A DNA stretch of 42,149 nucleotides from Aureimonas sp. Leaf324 (GTDB lineage Bacteria; Pseudomonadota; Alphaproteobacteria; Rhizobiales; Rhizobiaceae), in NCBI RefSeq assembly GCF_001423245.1, contig NZ_LMOH01000014.1, forward strand, positions 1 to 42,149, in the 5' to 3' direction. Numbering within the stretch: the stretch's first letter is position 1; the number at the start of each line of letters is the position of its first letter. Positions 35,663 to 42,149 of the stretch are shown in pieces. Under the pieces are notes generated by a model. That model did not search any database. It saw nothing but the letters and a program-made list of their open reading frames with translations, and was not told the origin of the DNA. A program made the position numbers and the translations under genes.

Positions 35663-36511
35663 TCAGTGGCTCAGAAACAGGGGTATCGGGGCGGCGGCGA
35701 GAAGGGTGCGCGTGACCCCACCGAGGACTGCCTCGTGCAGGCGCGAATGCGCGTAGGCACCCATCACCAGCATGTCCGAGTCGTTGGCCACGAAATGGGC
35801 GCGGAGCGTATCGGCGACCCTTCCGTTTGGCGCGGTGAGAGCCTCTTCGCGCACCTGCACGCCGTGGCGCCCGAGATAGACAGCCAGGCGTTCGCTCGGC
35901 GTCTCGTTTCCGAGGTCCTTCTCGCCCGTGACCGTGACCACGCGGACCTTTTCCGCCTTCTGTAGGATCGGCAGCGCGTCGGCGACGGCACGCGTCGCCT
36001 GGATGCTGCCGTCCCAAGCGATCGAGACGGTCCGTGGAGGTCCGCGGTCCCAGCCTTCGGGCACAAGGACGACCGGGCGCCCGCTCCGGAACAGCATGCC
36101 CTCGACGATCTCCGGATATTCGAGGAGAGCGGCGCTTCTCGCGTCCATCACGACGACGTCCTGCAACTGTGCCAATCGCGTCGCCCGCCCCATCAAGGCT
36201 GGGAAGTGAAGGGACAGGAATTCCGTGCTCGAAGGGACGTTTGCGGCGTGGGCCGACTTCGCGGCGTCGGCCAGGCACGACTCCGCCAGGGCGTCGAGCC
36301 GCCTGCGTTCGGCCGCGATCATGTGGCCCGGGGCGTCGGAGAAAAGACTGACCGGGATCCAGGCGGGCTGAGGGGACAGGAAGCTGACCGTAACGAAGGC
36401 TCCGTCCTCCCGAGCCAAGGCCAGCGCCATCCTCATCGCCGCGGTTGGGTTCTCGACGGTCTTCTCCTGGGGCGCTAGGACGACGAAGACGTTCTTGAAC
36501 TGGCGTGACAT
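35663..36511 (-). CDS. Universal stress protein, two-domain
   Basis: The 282-residue product has two UspA-like halves. The first (FKNVFVVLAPQEKTVENPTAAMRMALALA) lacks a clear nucleotide loop. The second begins PRTVSIAWDGSIQATRAVADALP and ends with DMLVMGAYAHSRLHEAVLGGVTRTLL, the usual form in tandem Usp proteins of rhizobia. ATG 36511 lies eight bases after GGAG; an ATG at 36526 is also in frame. It is preceded at 98 bp by a small gene on the same strand and followed by the dead ATPase gene. Usp/ATPase/Crp clusters are usually oxygen- or stress-controlled; that is inference here. Confidence 0.9.
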   Translation of the reverse strand: MSRQFKNVFVVLAPQEKTVENPTAAMRMALALAREDGAFVTVSFLSPQPAWIPVSLFSDAPGHMIAAERRRLDALAESCLADAAKSAHAANVPSSTEFLSLHFPALMGRATRLAQLQDVVVMDARSAALLEYPEIVEGMLFRSGRPVVLVPEGWDRGPPRTVSIAWDGSIQATRAVADALPILQKAEKVRVVTVTGEKDLGNETPSERLAVYLGRHGVQVREEALTAPNGRVADTLRAHFVANDSDMLVMGAYAHSRLHEAVLGGVTRTLLAAAPIPLFLSH

Positions 36512-36536
36512 CGGTGGATGCTCCATTGGCTTGGCG

Positions 36537-36581
36537 ACCGTTCCGGACGGAACGGTTCGCGGACCTTCGGAAAGCCGAAGG
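36537..36581. repeat. Two short perfect hairpins in the leader of the two-domain Usp gene
   Basis: ACCGTTCC-GGAC-GGAACGGT occupies 36537-36556, and CCTTCGG-AAAG-CCGAAGG occupies 36564-36581. Both lie between the small upstream gene and the Usp ATG. Neither has a T-run. They could be a binding site, an RNA-processing signal or mRNA-stabilising structures. Confidence 0.7.
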
Positions 36582-36608
36582 GCTGAGGCTGTCGCAGGCG
36601 TCGGCGCG

Positions 36609-36884
36609 CTATCGGCGCCGGACGGAGTTGCCGCCCGCCAGAATGCCGTCGATCAACGCGGCGACGGCCCGGTGGTGGTCCGCCAGCCCGTCGGTGCCCG
36701 GGGCATCGGCGTGGGCCGCCGCGGCATCCTTCAGGATTCCGACGATCTCGCGCTCGGGCAGCACGTTCCGTTCGTTCAGGGCCAGCAGGAGAGATTCACA
36801 GATCGCGAGTGCCGCCGATCCGTTCACGTCGGGCACTGGGATCATCGAGGCAGCCTTCGCTCGGCATCGCGGAAAAGGGTTCAT
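36609..36884 (-). CDS. Small conserved-looking protein, 91 aa, upstream of usp
   Basis: The convincing part starts at MIPVPDVNGSAALAICESLLLALNE and continues EIVGILKDAAAAHADAPG...HHRAVAALIDGILAGGN. It appears to be an all-helical soluble domain. The start may be ATG 36884 (AAGG and AAAGGG nearby) or ATG 36845, which begins the better-looking region. I recall similar small proteins in Rhizobiales but know no function. It is divergent from the Crp/Fnr regulator gene, with 155 bp between, and probably co-transcribed with the Usp gene. Confidence 0.7.
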   Translation of the reverse strand: MNPFPRCRAKAASMIPVPDVNGSAALAICESLLLALNERNVLPEREIVGILKDAAAAHADAPGTDGLADHHRAVAALIDGILAGGNSVRRR

Positions 36885-37039
36885 GCCCTTTGCCTTCAGA
36901 TGAGGTCGCAATATCGCATGGATGTGGTAGGACTTGCTGATGCAGATCAGTGCCGACCGGATCCGCAAAGAAATATTTCGCTGAAAAACTCGCCATCATT
37001 TGCGTGTCCTTCGGGACGGGTCTCGAGGAAATCCCATCG

Positions 37040-37771
37040 ATGGACTTCCAACATAGCCCTCTTGCACGGAAGCTCGCGGCGTTCGTCGCACTGTCGCCGG
37101 AAGAGCTTCGAGTGCTTTCGGAATTACATAGCCGTCGACGCTCGTTCGCACTCGGACGGGACATGGCGTTCGAGGGGCAGACCAACCAGTCCGCCTTCAT
37201 CCTGGCGTCGGGATGGGTGTGTTCCTACAAGCTGATGCCCGGCGGCACGCGTCAGATCGTCGACTTCCAACTTCCGGGCGACTTCCTCGGCCTGAGGTCG
37301 GTGCTCTTCCGGACGGCCGACCACAACATCGAGCCGGTCACGAAAGTCGAGGCTTCCGAGGTTCTGGCAAGCGACCTCCTGAGCACCTTCAGCCGGACGC
37401 CGCGCCTTGCCACCGCCGTCCTCTGGGCGGCCTCACGCGACGAGGCGATGGTCGTAGAGCATCTCGTCGGGATCGGACGGCGCGACGCCCTGGAGCGGAC
37501 CGCCCACTTCCTCCTGGAGCTGGGCGCCCGGCTCAAGCTGGTCGGGCTTGGCACGAAGAACGGATACGCCTGCCCACTGTCCCAGTACATGCTGGCGGAC
37601 GCGCTGGGCCTCAGCGCCATCCACGTGAACAGGGTACTGCGCGAGTTGAGGGAGGGAGGTCTGGTGACCTTCCAGCGCGGGCAGGTCACGTTCCACGATT
37701 TCGATCGCTTGGTGGCGATCGCCGATTTCGACAGGGCCTACCTCGACCATGATGGCCCGCTCCTCGCTTGA
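37040..37771 (+). CDS. Crp/Fnr-family transcription regulator
   Basis: The 243-residue product has an N-terminal cyclic-nucleotide-binding-like beta roll (FALGRDMAFEGQTNQSAFILASGWVCSYKLMPGG...DFQLPGDFLGLRSV). A long dimerisation helix and a C-terminal HTH_Crp domain follow (CPLSQYMLADALGLSAIHVNRVLRELREGGLVTF). The N-terminal cysteines of oxygen-sensing FNR are absent, so it does not hold an FNR-type iron-sulfur cluster; the signal is unknown. ATG 37040 follows AGGA; the frame is open 30 codons upstream. Its position divergent from the small gene/Usp pair makes it a likely regulator of the surrounding stress genes. I found no clear TTGAT-N4-ATCAA site in the shared upstream region. Confidence 0.9.
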   Translation: MDFQHSPLARKLAAFVALSPEELRVLSELHSRRRSFALGRDMAFEGQTNQSAFILASGWVCSYKLMPGGTRQIVDFQLPGDFLGLRSVLFRTADHNIEPVTKVEASEVLASDLLSTFSRTPRLATAVLWAASRDEAMVVEHLVGIGRRDALERTAHFLLELGARLKLVGLGTKNGYACPLSQYMLADALGLSAIHVNRVLRELREGGLVTFQRGQVTFHDFDRLVAIADFDRAYLDHDGPLLA

Positions 37772-38101
37772 TCCCAACCAACGCGGACCAAACATCCAAT
37801 CGAAAGTTCGGATTCAAGGACTGTTCTGAAGGCGCGCCAATCGCTGCAATGTCCGCTTCACTCCTGTTGGAGCCTCAATGCGGAATGGAAGCTATCCACC
37901 CGGTAGAGCCGATCGGTCTCGAAAAAGCGGACGTCCAGAAGCGGTCAGGCGGGTTTCGACCAATCTACGTCATTCAGAAGCACACGGTTATGAGCCGGAA
38001 AGCGGACATTTGGTAGCTGCGACTTTCCAACGATCCGGCCTTTACGCAGGTAAATGGATGCCGGGTCGGGAAGAAGTCCCTGATGTGTCCGAGGCAGCCA
38101 T
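37772..38101. other. Intergenic region with an 11-bp inverted repeat
   Basis: No convincing gene is visible. AATGTCCGCTT at 37848-37858 is repeated inverted at 38000-38010, and a related AAGCGGACGT lies near 37924. Open frames here lack ribosome sites and protein-like composition. It may be a decayed gene or a dispersed intergenic repeat. Confidence 0.5.
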
Positions 38102-38596
38102 TTACGGCCCGAGAGCCAGCATATCCGGGCCATCGGCACTGTTCAGAACGTCCATCATGCGCTCCGCGTCAGGCAGGCTCATCCGGTTCATATCGACGTC
38201 GTTGATCGAGACCGTCTCCCCCGTGGCAGCGGAGGTCACTGTCCAGGTGCCGTGGTCGTCCCGCGTGATCGCGTAGGCTGCCACCATCTCTGGTCTGGAA
38301 AAGAAATCGATGCCGATCCGACGTGAGGGTTGAGGCGACCGTAGCGCGTCGGATGCCGGAAAATCCGGACGATCGAACAAGTCTTCGATCTCGCCGCCCT
38401 CGTAGTGCGCTGTTTCCGTGTCGATCGTGCATTGGAAACGCTTTTCGCTCTTGTCCGCGACAAGAAACCGGACTGCCGCATCGAGAGTGGCGAACTTTCG
38501 AAACCTCAGTGATCCTTTCGGCATCTGCCGCTTGGCGGACGCGCACCAGAAAACCTCGGCCGGCCGAGTGTAGTCGATCGTCTTCGCGCCGCTCAT
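38102..38596 (-). CDS. Hypothetical protein, 164 aa, with two small modules
   Basis: The soluble product seems to have two parts. Residues about 1-80 (KTIDYTRPAEVFWCASAKRQ...LRFRKFATLDAAVRFLV...CTIDTETAHYEGGEIEDLFDR) resemble small rhizobial proteins of unknown function. Residues about 105-160 (AYAITRDDHGTWTVTSAATGETVSINDV...SLPDAERMMDVLN) resemble another such family. The fusion is my inference from composition. ATG 38596 overlaps the stop of the upstream small gene by ATGA, so they are probably coupled. No function can be assigned. Confidence 0.75.
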   Translation of the reverse strand: MSGAKTIDYTRPAEVFWCASAKRQMPKGSLRFRKFATLDAAVRFLVADKSEKRFQCTIDTETAHYEGGEIEDLFDRPDFPASDALRSPQPSRRIGIDFFSRPEMVAAYAITRDDHGTWTVTSAATGETVSINDVDMNRMSLPDAERMMDVLNSADGPDMLALGP

Positions 38597-38802
38597 TTGC
38601 CTGACCCCACCGTCCTATCGGGAAGACAGATCGCGGTAGCAGCGTCCTCTCGCTCCATGCGCCCCTTCCGAAGCGAAAGGGATTTCGCACGCGTCGCCCG
38701 TGCGGCGGCCGTCACCGCTTCGAAGGTCGACGGGGGCGACGCCGAGGAGGCCCCTGTCTTGAAGTGCTTGTTGGCAGCGTTGAGTGCATGGAGGCGGGTC
38801 AT
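38593..38802 (-). CDS. Small basic protein, 69 aa, uncertain
   Basis: The product (MTRLHALNAANKHFKTG...) is rich in alanine, serine and arginine and has no recognisable domain. In its favour are an ATGA overlap with the next gene and an AGGTGT ahead of ATG 38802. Against it is the low-complexity composition. An in-frame start also exists at 38811. Confidence 0.45.
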   Translation of the reverse strand: MTRLHALNAANKHFKTGASSASPPSTFEAVTAAARATRAKSLSLRKGRMEREDAATAICLPDRTVGSGK

Positions 38803-38884
38803 CAAAGACACCTTTCAAAAATGCAGGGAATGGTTCGCCAAAAGCAAACTTCGCTGGGGTCGCAGGCAGCGGGCTCGGGTCGCT

Positions 38885-39136
38885 TCAGTCCGCCGGCTCC
38901 AGGCGTTCGATGTTGGCTCGAACGACGGTCCTGTAGTCGTCGATCAGGCTCTCGAACGATCCGCCGGCCATCGCAGCCGCCATCGCGTTGCTAAAGGCCA
39001 CGATCTTCTCACGCACCATCAGGCTCGCTTCGTCGATCGCCTTCGGCCCACCGAGTCCAAGACGGTAGAGCCGGAGATGCATCGCCTGCTGCGATTCCAT
39101 CGCGAGAAGCACGAGGTTCGCGGCGGACCCGTACAT
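38885..39136 (-). CDS. Small all-helical protein, 83 aa
   Basis: The product (ANLVLLAMESQQAMHLRLYR, GGPKAIDEASLMVREKIVAF, SLIDDYRTVVRANIERL) resembles a family of 80-100-residue rhizobial proteins with the pattern ESQxxxxLRLxxLxxGGxxAxxEAxxMVxEK...YRxxVRANxxRL. The function is unknown; I consider a phasin-like helix bundle possible. ATG 39136 begins 6 bp after the stop of the 56-residue gene upstream, which favours coupling. The frame is open far upstream, but that part is shadow sequence. Confidence 0.75.
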   Translation of the reverse strand: MYGSAANLVLLAMESQQAMHLRLYRLGLGGPKAIDEASLMVREKIVAFSNAMAAAMAGGSFESLIDDYRTVVRANIERLEPAD

Positions 39137-39141
39137 GACGT

Positions 39142-39312
39142 TCAAGTCGACAATCCACCCGCATTGCGAAGTGTGGCGAGATCCGCCATGGCGCGCCACG
39201 TGGCCTCTGCTTCGCTGTGCTTCTTCTGTACGTTCGCGAGCGAGGCGTCGGCTGCGGCCATTCGGGACTCGTCCGCTCGATCGAGATAGAACTGCGCGAG
39301 CGAGGGTTTCAT
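39142..39312 (-). CDS. Very small helical protein, 56 aa
   Basis: The product begins MKPSLAQFYLDRADESRMAA and continues DASLANVQKKHSEAEATWRAMADLA. This fits a known type of small rhizobial protein (YxxRAxEArxxAxxxxLxNVRExxxxxxxxWxxxAxxA) of unknown function. The ATG at 39312 overlaps the stop of the upstream gene as ATGA, and the next gene starts 6 bp after its stop. It is one long amphipathic helix or a helical hairpin. Confidence 0.7.
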   Translation of the reverse strand: MKPSLAQFYLDRADESRMAAADASLANVQKKHSEAEATWRAMADLATLRNAGGLST

Positions 39313-39509
39313 GTTGGTACTCCCACCGTCGAAGTTGGCATGCGGATCGCATTCGCCTGATCCTCAAGTTCCATGCGAATCCTGCGAAGCCGCTGATCGG
39401 CCATTGAGGTGACGATGGTCAGCATCTCCGAGCTTTGAAGTCCGGGGAAGAGTTCGATGACGAGCTTCAAATGGGCATCCCGTGTGGGAGCGAAGCGGGA
39501 GACGGACAT
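39309..39509 (-). CDS. Small hypothetical protein, 66 aa
   Basis: The product (MSVSRFAPTRDAHLKLVIELFPGLQSSEM...SMADQRLRRIRMELEDQANAIRMP) is helical and has no known domain to my eye. The start is well supported: AGGAGG lies six bases before ATG 39509. The stop overlaps the start of the 56-residue gene. It heads a three-gene run of very small genes. Confidence 0.75.
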   Translation of the reverse strand: MSVSRFAPTRDAHLKLVIELFPGLQSSEMLTIVTSMADQRLRRIRMELEDQANAIRMPTSTVGVPT

Positions 39510-39565
39510 GCGAAACCTCCTGGATGAATGAGTTCGGTGGATTGATGGCCAGCGTCGAACCGCGC

Positions 39566-39784
39566 CTAGAAGGTCTTGCCTTGCATCCAGGCATGAACCT
39601 CCTCGTCGACGTCAGCTTTCAACCGACCCGAGCGGTCGCGCACCATCGTGGCGAGTTGCTGCTCGTTATGGATGGTCGTGACATCGAAGCGGGTCAGGAA
39701 GGGCCAGCGCTGCTGCGCTTCAGCCATGTAGCCGCGTTTGCGCGCGACGGTTTCGCCGCTCTCGCCGCCTTGGTATCCGAACAT
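39566..39784 (-). CDS. Small hypothetical protein, 72 aa
   Basis: The product (MFGYQGGESGETVARKRGYMAEAQQRWPFLTRFDVTTIHNEQQLATMVRDRSG...DVDEEVHAWMQGKTF) ends in a region resembling stress-linked small rhizobial proteins with a DVDxWxxGKxF tail. The ATG at 39784 has GGAG eight bases upstream; a GTG at 39820 is in frame. It is upstream of, and on the same strand as, the three-gene run, with a 56-bp gap. Confidence 0.7.
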   Translation of the reverse strand: MFGYQGGESGETVARKRGYMAEAQQRWPFLTRFDVTTIHNEQQLATMVRDRSGRLKADVDEEVHAWMQGKTF

Positions 39785-40169
39785 GGGACTGGCTCCGTAG
39801 GGCGGAAGCGCCAGAGGCACGGACGGCTGAGGATCTCGCCAGACCGTATTTCTTCATCGCCCTCGCACTAGAGATAGTCCTGATCTCTCGAATAGCAAAC
39901 GCCAATTGCGTTAATTCGACGAACCGGATCGATTTTGCGTTATGGAATGGAAAATCGATGCCAGATTTATTTCTAGCCATCCTTGTAAATCGGATGGCGA
40001 GAGCGTAGTTCTCACTGATCGAACTTTGGTAGTCGATCTTATTTTTGGCACTCAGGCGCCCGAGCGATCCTCTTTCTCACTGTCGATCTACGCATCCTCA
40101 CTGTCGATCTACGCATCGGAGCGCACACGGCGCTGCGAGCTATTCGCCTTGTTTTGAAGGGGCATCATC
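39785..40169. other. Upstream region of cspA; no gene seen
   Basis: This AT-richer stretch separates the divergent small-gene run and cspA and must hold both promoters. Near the cspA end it carries a tandem 21-bp duplication. The long gap ahead of the cspA ATG is compatible with a structured cold-shock leader, but I cannot show one. Confidence 0.5.
40076..40117. repeat. Tandem 21-bp duplication upstream of cspA
   Basis: CTCACTGTCGATCTACGCAT plus one C occurs at 40076-40096 and again at 40097-40117 without change. It ends 52 bp before the cspA ATG, in the probable leader. Confidence 0.9.
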
Positions 40170-40379
40170 ATGGCCACTGGAACCGTCAAGTTCTTCAACG
40201 ACACCAAGGGTTTCGGCTTCATCGCTCCCGAAGACGGCAGCACCGACGTCTTCGTCCACATCTCCGCGCTGGAGCGCTCCGGCATCCGCGGACTTGCCGA
40301 AGGGCAGAAGGTCAGCTTCGAGGTCGTCGCCGACCGCCGCTCCGGCAAGAACGCGGCCGAGAATCTTCAGGTTCTCTGA
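40170..40379 (+). CDS. cspA: Cold-shock protein (CspA family)
   Basis: The 69-residue product is a single cold-shock domain. It contains RNP1 (KGFGFIAPE), RNP2 (DVFVHISAL) and the C-terminal [18 protein letters not shown]. It binds single-stranded RNA or DNA in the cytoplasm and acts as an RNA chaperone. ATG 40170 is preceded by GAAGGGG. Rhizobial genomes have several paralogues, so the symbol denotes only the family. It stands ahead of another small gene on the same strand. Confidence 0.95.
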   Translation: MATGTVKFFNDTKGFGFIAPEDGSTDVFVHISALERSGIRGLAEGQKVSFEVVADRRSGKNAAENLQVL

Positions 40380-40468
40380 GATGATCCACCCCAGGGTCAC
40401 GGATGGACCTGCATGGGAACTGGAAATGGGGAAAGGTTGGGCGCTGCCCGGCCTTTTGTCGTTCTGAG

Positions 40469-40729
40469 ATGCAGGATCCTCAACCCGTCATTCTCCTGTG
40501 GGGCGACGAGCAGATCAAACCCTCTCCGGCCTCATGGCGCCGAGATGAGGGCGAGCGCTGGCCGAACCTGAACGAAGCGATCGCGTTCGCCATGGCGATG
40601 CGATACGACAAGGCAGCGAAAGGGCTGCACCCTCGGATTTGGACGACGAACGGCAGTGTCTATTCGCCGGCTACGATCAATACCATGGCGGAAGTGCTGT
40701 ATCGAAATACTCGATTGTCTGATCTGTAG
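40469..40729 (+). CDS. Small hypothetical protein, 86 aa
   Basis: The product (MQDPQPVILLWGDEQIKPSPASWRRDEGERWPNLNEAIAFAMAMRYDK...HPRIWTTNGSVYSP) has the motif ERWPNLNEAIxFAM. I associate it with small proteins of unknown function in Methylobacterium and relatives. The start at ATG 40469 begins the convincing part; no clear ribosome site is visible. It lies 89 bp after cspA on the same strand. Confidence 0.65.
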   Translation: MQDPQPVILLWGDEQIKPSPASWRRDEGERWPNLNEAIAFAMAMRYDKAAKGLHPRIWTTNGSVYSPATINTMAEVLYRNTRLSDL

Positions 40730-40919
40730 GATGATGGCGGACGCTTGAAGCGAGTAAGATTTCCATTGGAGGGCCACGTTCGCCGGCGGTTCTGCCTGTC
40801 GGTCTGAATACCTTGTATTCTGGTCTTGATCCTCGCTGTCAAAGCAGCAGTTCGCCTTGCTGCCGTACTGACTGTCGATCGACACTTCTGGCATTCAGCG
40901 TGCAAGCTTTGCATGCCGT

Positions 40920-41084
40920 TTGACACGCAACCAGAGAAGTGAGGTCGTCGTCCGGGAGCCGATACTGTTTCGTAGTGATGCTTGGCGCGACCGAGCCCGA
41001 CAGATCCAGGCCGTCATAACGGACGATTGGGAAGGACGGCTCACGGAAATTTCGGACTACATGCACGCTAGGAATGGGGACTAA
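40920..41084 (+). CDS. Possible small gene (54 aa) coupled to the RMF-like gene
   Basis: The frame ends with a protein-like sequence (VREPILFRSDAWRDRARQIQ, then AVITDDWEGRLTEISDYMHA). Its stop (41082-41084) lies two bases before the TTG start of the next gene, the spacing of translational coupling. The only start codon in frame is TTG 40920, without a good ribosome site, and the frame is closed by a TGA at 40869. It may be a 5'-decayed gene. No family is recognised. Confidence 0.4.
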   Translation: MTRNQRSEVVVREPILFRSDAWRDRARQIQAVITDDWEGRLTEISDYMHARNGD

Positions 41085-41086
41085 CG

Positions 41087-41296
41087 TTGATCGGCGGTCT
41101 TGAGGTCAAACCGTACGAGGTTGACCTCGATACACTTTCTTCCCAAAAGCTGACCGCCTTCCAGGAAGGCTACAAGTTCGGTCTTGATCTGGCGCAATTT
41201 TCGGGGCATTGCCCTCATACGCATGAGGACTTCTCTCTCCGAAAGGCTTGGATGAATAGGTTCGCGAAATCCCGCTTGAAGGTCCGCCGCGCCTAA
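41087..41296 (+). CDS. Ribosome-modulation-factor-like small protein
   Basis: The 69-residue product has the layout of the Rmf family: FQEGYKFGLDLA (compare RGYxAG), then CPH in place of CPY, and a basic RKAWMNRFAKSRLK helix (compare WxxGWxxA). Rmf binds 70S ribosomes in stationary phase and promotes their pairing into inactive 100S particles. The similarity is weak and rests on spacing and few residues. The start is TTG 41087 behind GGGGA. The stress-related surroundings (CspA, Usp, DUF2934) support the idea. Confidence 0.5.
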   Translation: MIGGLEVKPYEVDLDTLSSQKLTAFQEGYKFGLDLAQFSGHCPHTHEDFSLRKAWMNRFAKSRLKVRRA

Positions 41297-41429
41297 GCCT
41301 GACGGGAGGTCTGGCCGCGACACATTGTACCCAGTCAGTATGTTCGCCCCCTCGCCTCGTATGTGTTCGATAGTTGGAAACTAATCTGGTCGGTCAACGT
41401 CTTCTTGATCACAGCCAAGGAGGATGACG

Positions 41430-41597
41430 ATGGAGCCCACCAATCTCGATGCCAAGGTCAGGGAACGGGCGTACGAGCTTTGGGAGGAGGCTGGGAGCCC
41501 TTGGGGGCAAGAGCACGAGTTCTGGGCCGCAGCGTCACGCGAGATCGAAGGGGAAAAGATCGACCCAGTAACCCTTGACCGATCCGTCGCTCGATAG
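41430..41597 (+). CDS. DUF2934 family protein, 55 aa
   Basis: The product reads VRERAYELWEEAGSPWGQEH followed by EFWAAASREI. It fits the DUF2934 pattern (IRxRAYxLWExxGxPxGxxxxHWxxAxxEI). The function is unknown; such proteins are frequent in alphaproteobacteria, often near stress genes. ATG 41430 has an ideal ribosome site (AAGGAGG, six bases upstream). Confidence 0.88.
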   Translation: MEPTNLDAKVRERAYELWEEAGSPWGQEHEFWAAASREIEGEKIDPVTLDRSVAR

Positions 41598-41729
41598 GAC
41601 CCTTGCAAACCAACCTTTTGTCGTTGTTCCAACTGTACGATGTGGGCCTAAGAGTGGAAGAAACGCATTCGGCCTCCTGATTAGCCTCGACCCTCTATGT
41701 CGCGGTTGAACTCCTGGGGTCTAAACACG

Positions 41730-41902
41730 ATGGAACATCAAGTCGAAACACAAAAGACCCGGGACGCGAATGCCTGCCAAGAGGGGCCTCGGCGGCCCGT
41801 ACCGGGCAAACGCTGGCGGATAACCCGTACAGCCCCGGCAGCGCGGACAACAGCGCTTAAAGAGAGGGGTTCCAAACGTTCATCATCCCCAAGGGCTCGT
41901 AA
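41730..41902 (+). pseudogene. Possible decayed RMF-like gene
   Basis: From ATG 41730 one frame gives TQKTRDANACQEG. After a frame change near 41785-41803 another gives ARTGQTLADNPYSPGSADNSA, then a TAA at 41858-41860, then REGFQTFIIPKGS to a second stop at 41900. Joined, it follows the small-protein pattern EGxxAxxxGxxxxxNPYxPGSxxxxxWxxGF, which resembles Rmf-type proteins. The TAA stands where tryptophan is expected. Two lesions make it a pseudogene if the reading is right; the evidence is only pattern-based. Confidence 0.4.
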
Positions 41903-42049
41903 ACTGAGATTGATATGCCGTGGGTTCAGCGTACGGTGGCGAGAAGGCTAATGACGACACTCATCCTGACCCGACAGCAACACGGCTATCACTCCGGCGT
42001 ACGATGTATGGCCGCTATGTCGTGGGTCCGCTTCACAGCGCCCCTTGGT

Positions 42050-42149
42050 TTAGTCCGAGACCATGGCCTTGATGCGGTTCGCCAGCACCGTCATGTCGAA
42101 GGGCTTCGTCACGACCTGCATGCCCGGATCGAGATGGCCGTGGCTGAGG
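42050..42149 (-). CDS. CheY-like receiver domain, C-terminal end (runs off the window)
   Basis: The last 32 residues read LSHGHLDPGMQVVTKPFDMT then VLANRIKAMVSD and a TAA stop. The VTKPFDMTVLANRI segment is the conserved lysine-proline loop (beta-5) and helix alpha-5 of response-regulator receivers. The phrase is typical of the C-terminal receiver of hybrid histidine kinases in Rhizobiales, but a single-domain regulator is equally possible. No effector domain follows the receiver. Confidence 0.85.
   Translation of the reverse strand, partial: LSHGHLDPGMQVVTKPFDMTVLANRIKAMVSD

Noticed and set aside
35046-36278. 410-codon open frame spanning the ATPase fragment and the Usp gene
   Set aside because: Only the middle part carries ATPase homology; the rest overlaps the Usp gene in a wrong frame.
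36900-37040. FNR/FixK-type binding site upstream of the Crp/Fnr gene
   Set aside because: TTGCTGATGCAGATCAG near 36928 has only partial half-site similarity and the wrong spacing.
37768-38016. 82-codon open frame after the Crp/Fnr gene
   Set aside because: It has no ribosome site and no recognisable pattern, and it overlaps the inverted-repeat region.
41081-41323. 80-codon minus-strand frame opposite the RMF-like gene
   Set aside because: The plus-strand frame has a ribosome site, coupling to an upstream ORF and a family-like pattern; the opposite frame has none.

Overview
This window is GC-rich DNA from an alphaproteobacterium, most probably of the order Hyphomicrobiales (Rhizobiales). The evidence is a SAM-II riboswitch in front of metZ, the long alphaproteobacterial form of dCTP deaminase, metZ next to apaG, an NdvB/ChvB-type cyclic beta-1,2-glucan synthase, and several small stress proteins of rhizobial type. 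I cannot fix a genus from sequence alone.

Positions 1-17250 look like ordinary chromosome. They hold a partial chemotaxis receptor, an RTX-repeat protein, tRNA-Gly(CCC), dcd, riboswitch-controlled metZ, and apaG. Next comes a large minus-strand nucleoside uptake and salvage locus: a BMP-type binding protein, nucleoside hydrolase, a two-domain ABC ATPase, a VOC protein, two permeases, cdd, purine nucleoside phosphorylase and deoA. Most of these genes overlap by 1-4 bases. A thioesterase/slyX pair sits inside the locus on the other strand. Then follow msrA, a small membrane protein and tRNA-Ser(GGA).

The 3' end of tRNA-Ser appears to be the left edge of an accessory region. Just inside lies the N-terminal part of a tyrosine-recombinase-like gene, cut by an IS3-family element. 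After it come an inverted partial copy of the same IS and an IS110-family transposase. The partial IS copy carries two duplications of identical form (99 bp, one G, 99 bp), which look like unresolved contig overlaps rather than biology. Beyond the IS cluster, three minus-strand genes probably form an operon: the 8.5-kb cyclic-glucan-synthase gene, a D-lactate-dehydrogenase-like gene without an obvious start codon, and a frameshifted L-lactate permease.

Positions 32.8-42 kb form a stress or dormancy-flavoured gene set. It includes a small cytochrome c, two universal stress proteins, a DUF1275 membrane protein, a Crp/Fnr regulator, CspA, a DUF2934 protein, a ribosome-modulation-factor-like small protein with a possible decayed second copy, and a run of very small coupled genes. 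A P-type ATPase survives only as an N-terminal fragment. The window ends in the C-terminus of a CheY-like receiver domain. The mixture of intact stress genes, decayed genes and IS elements suggests an island or plasmid-derived segment that is being eroded.
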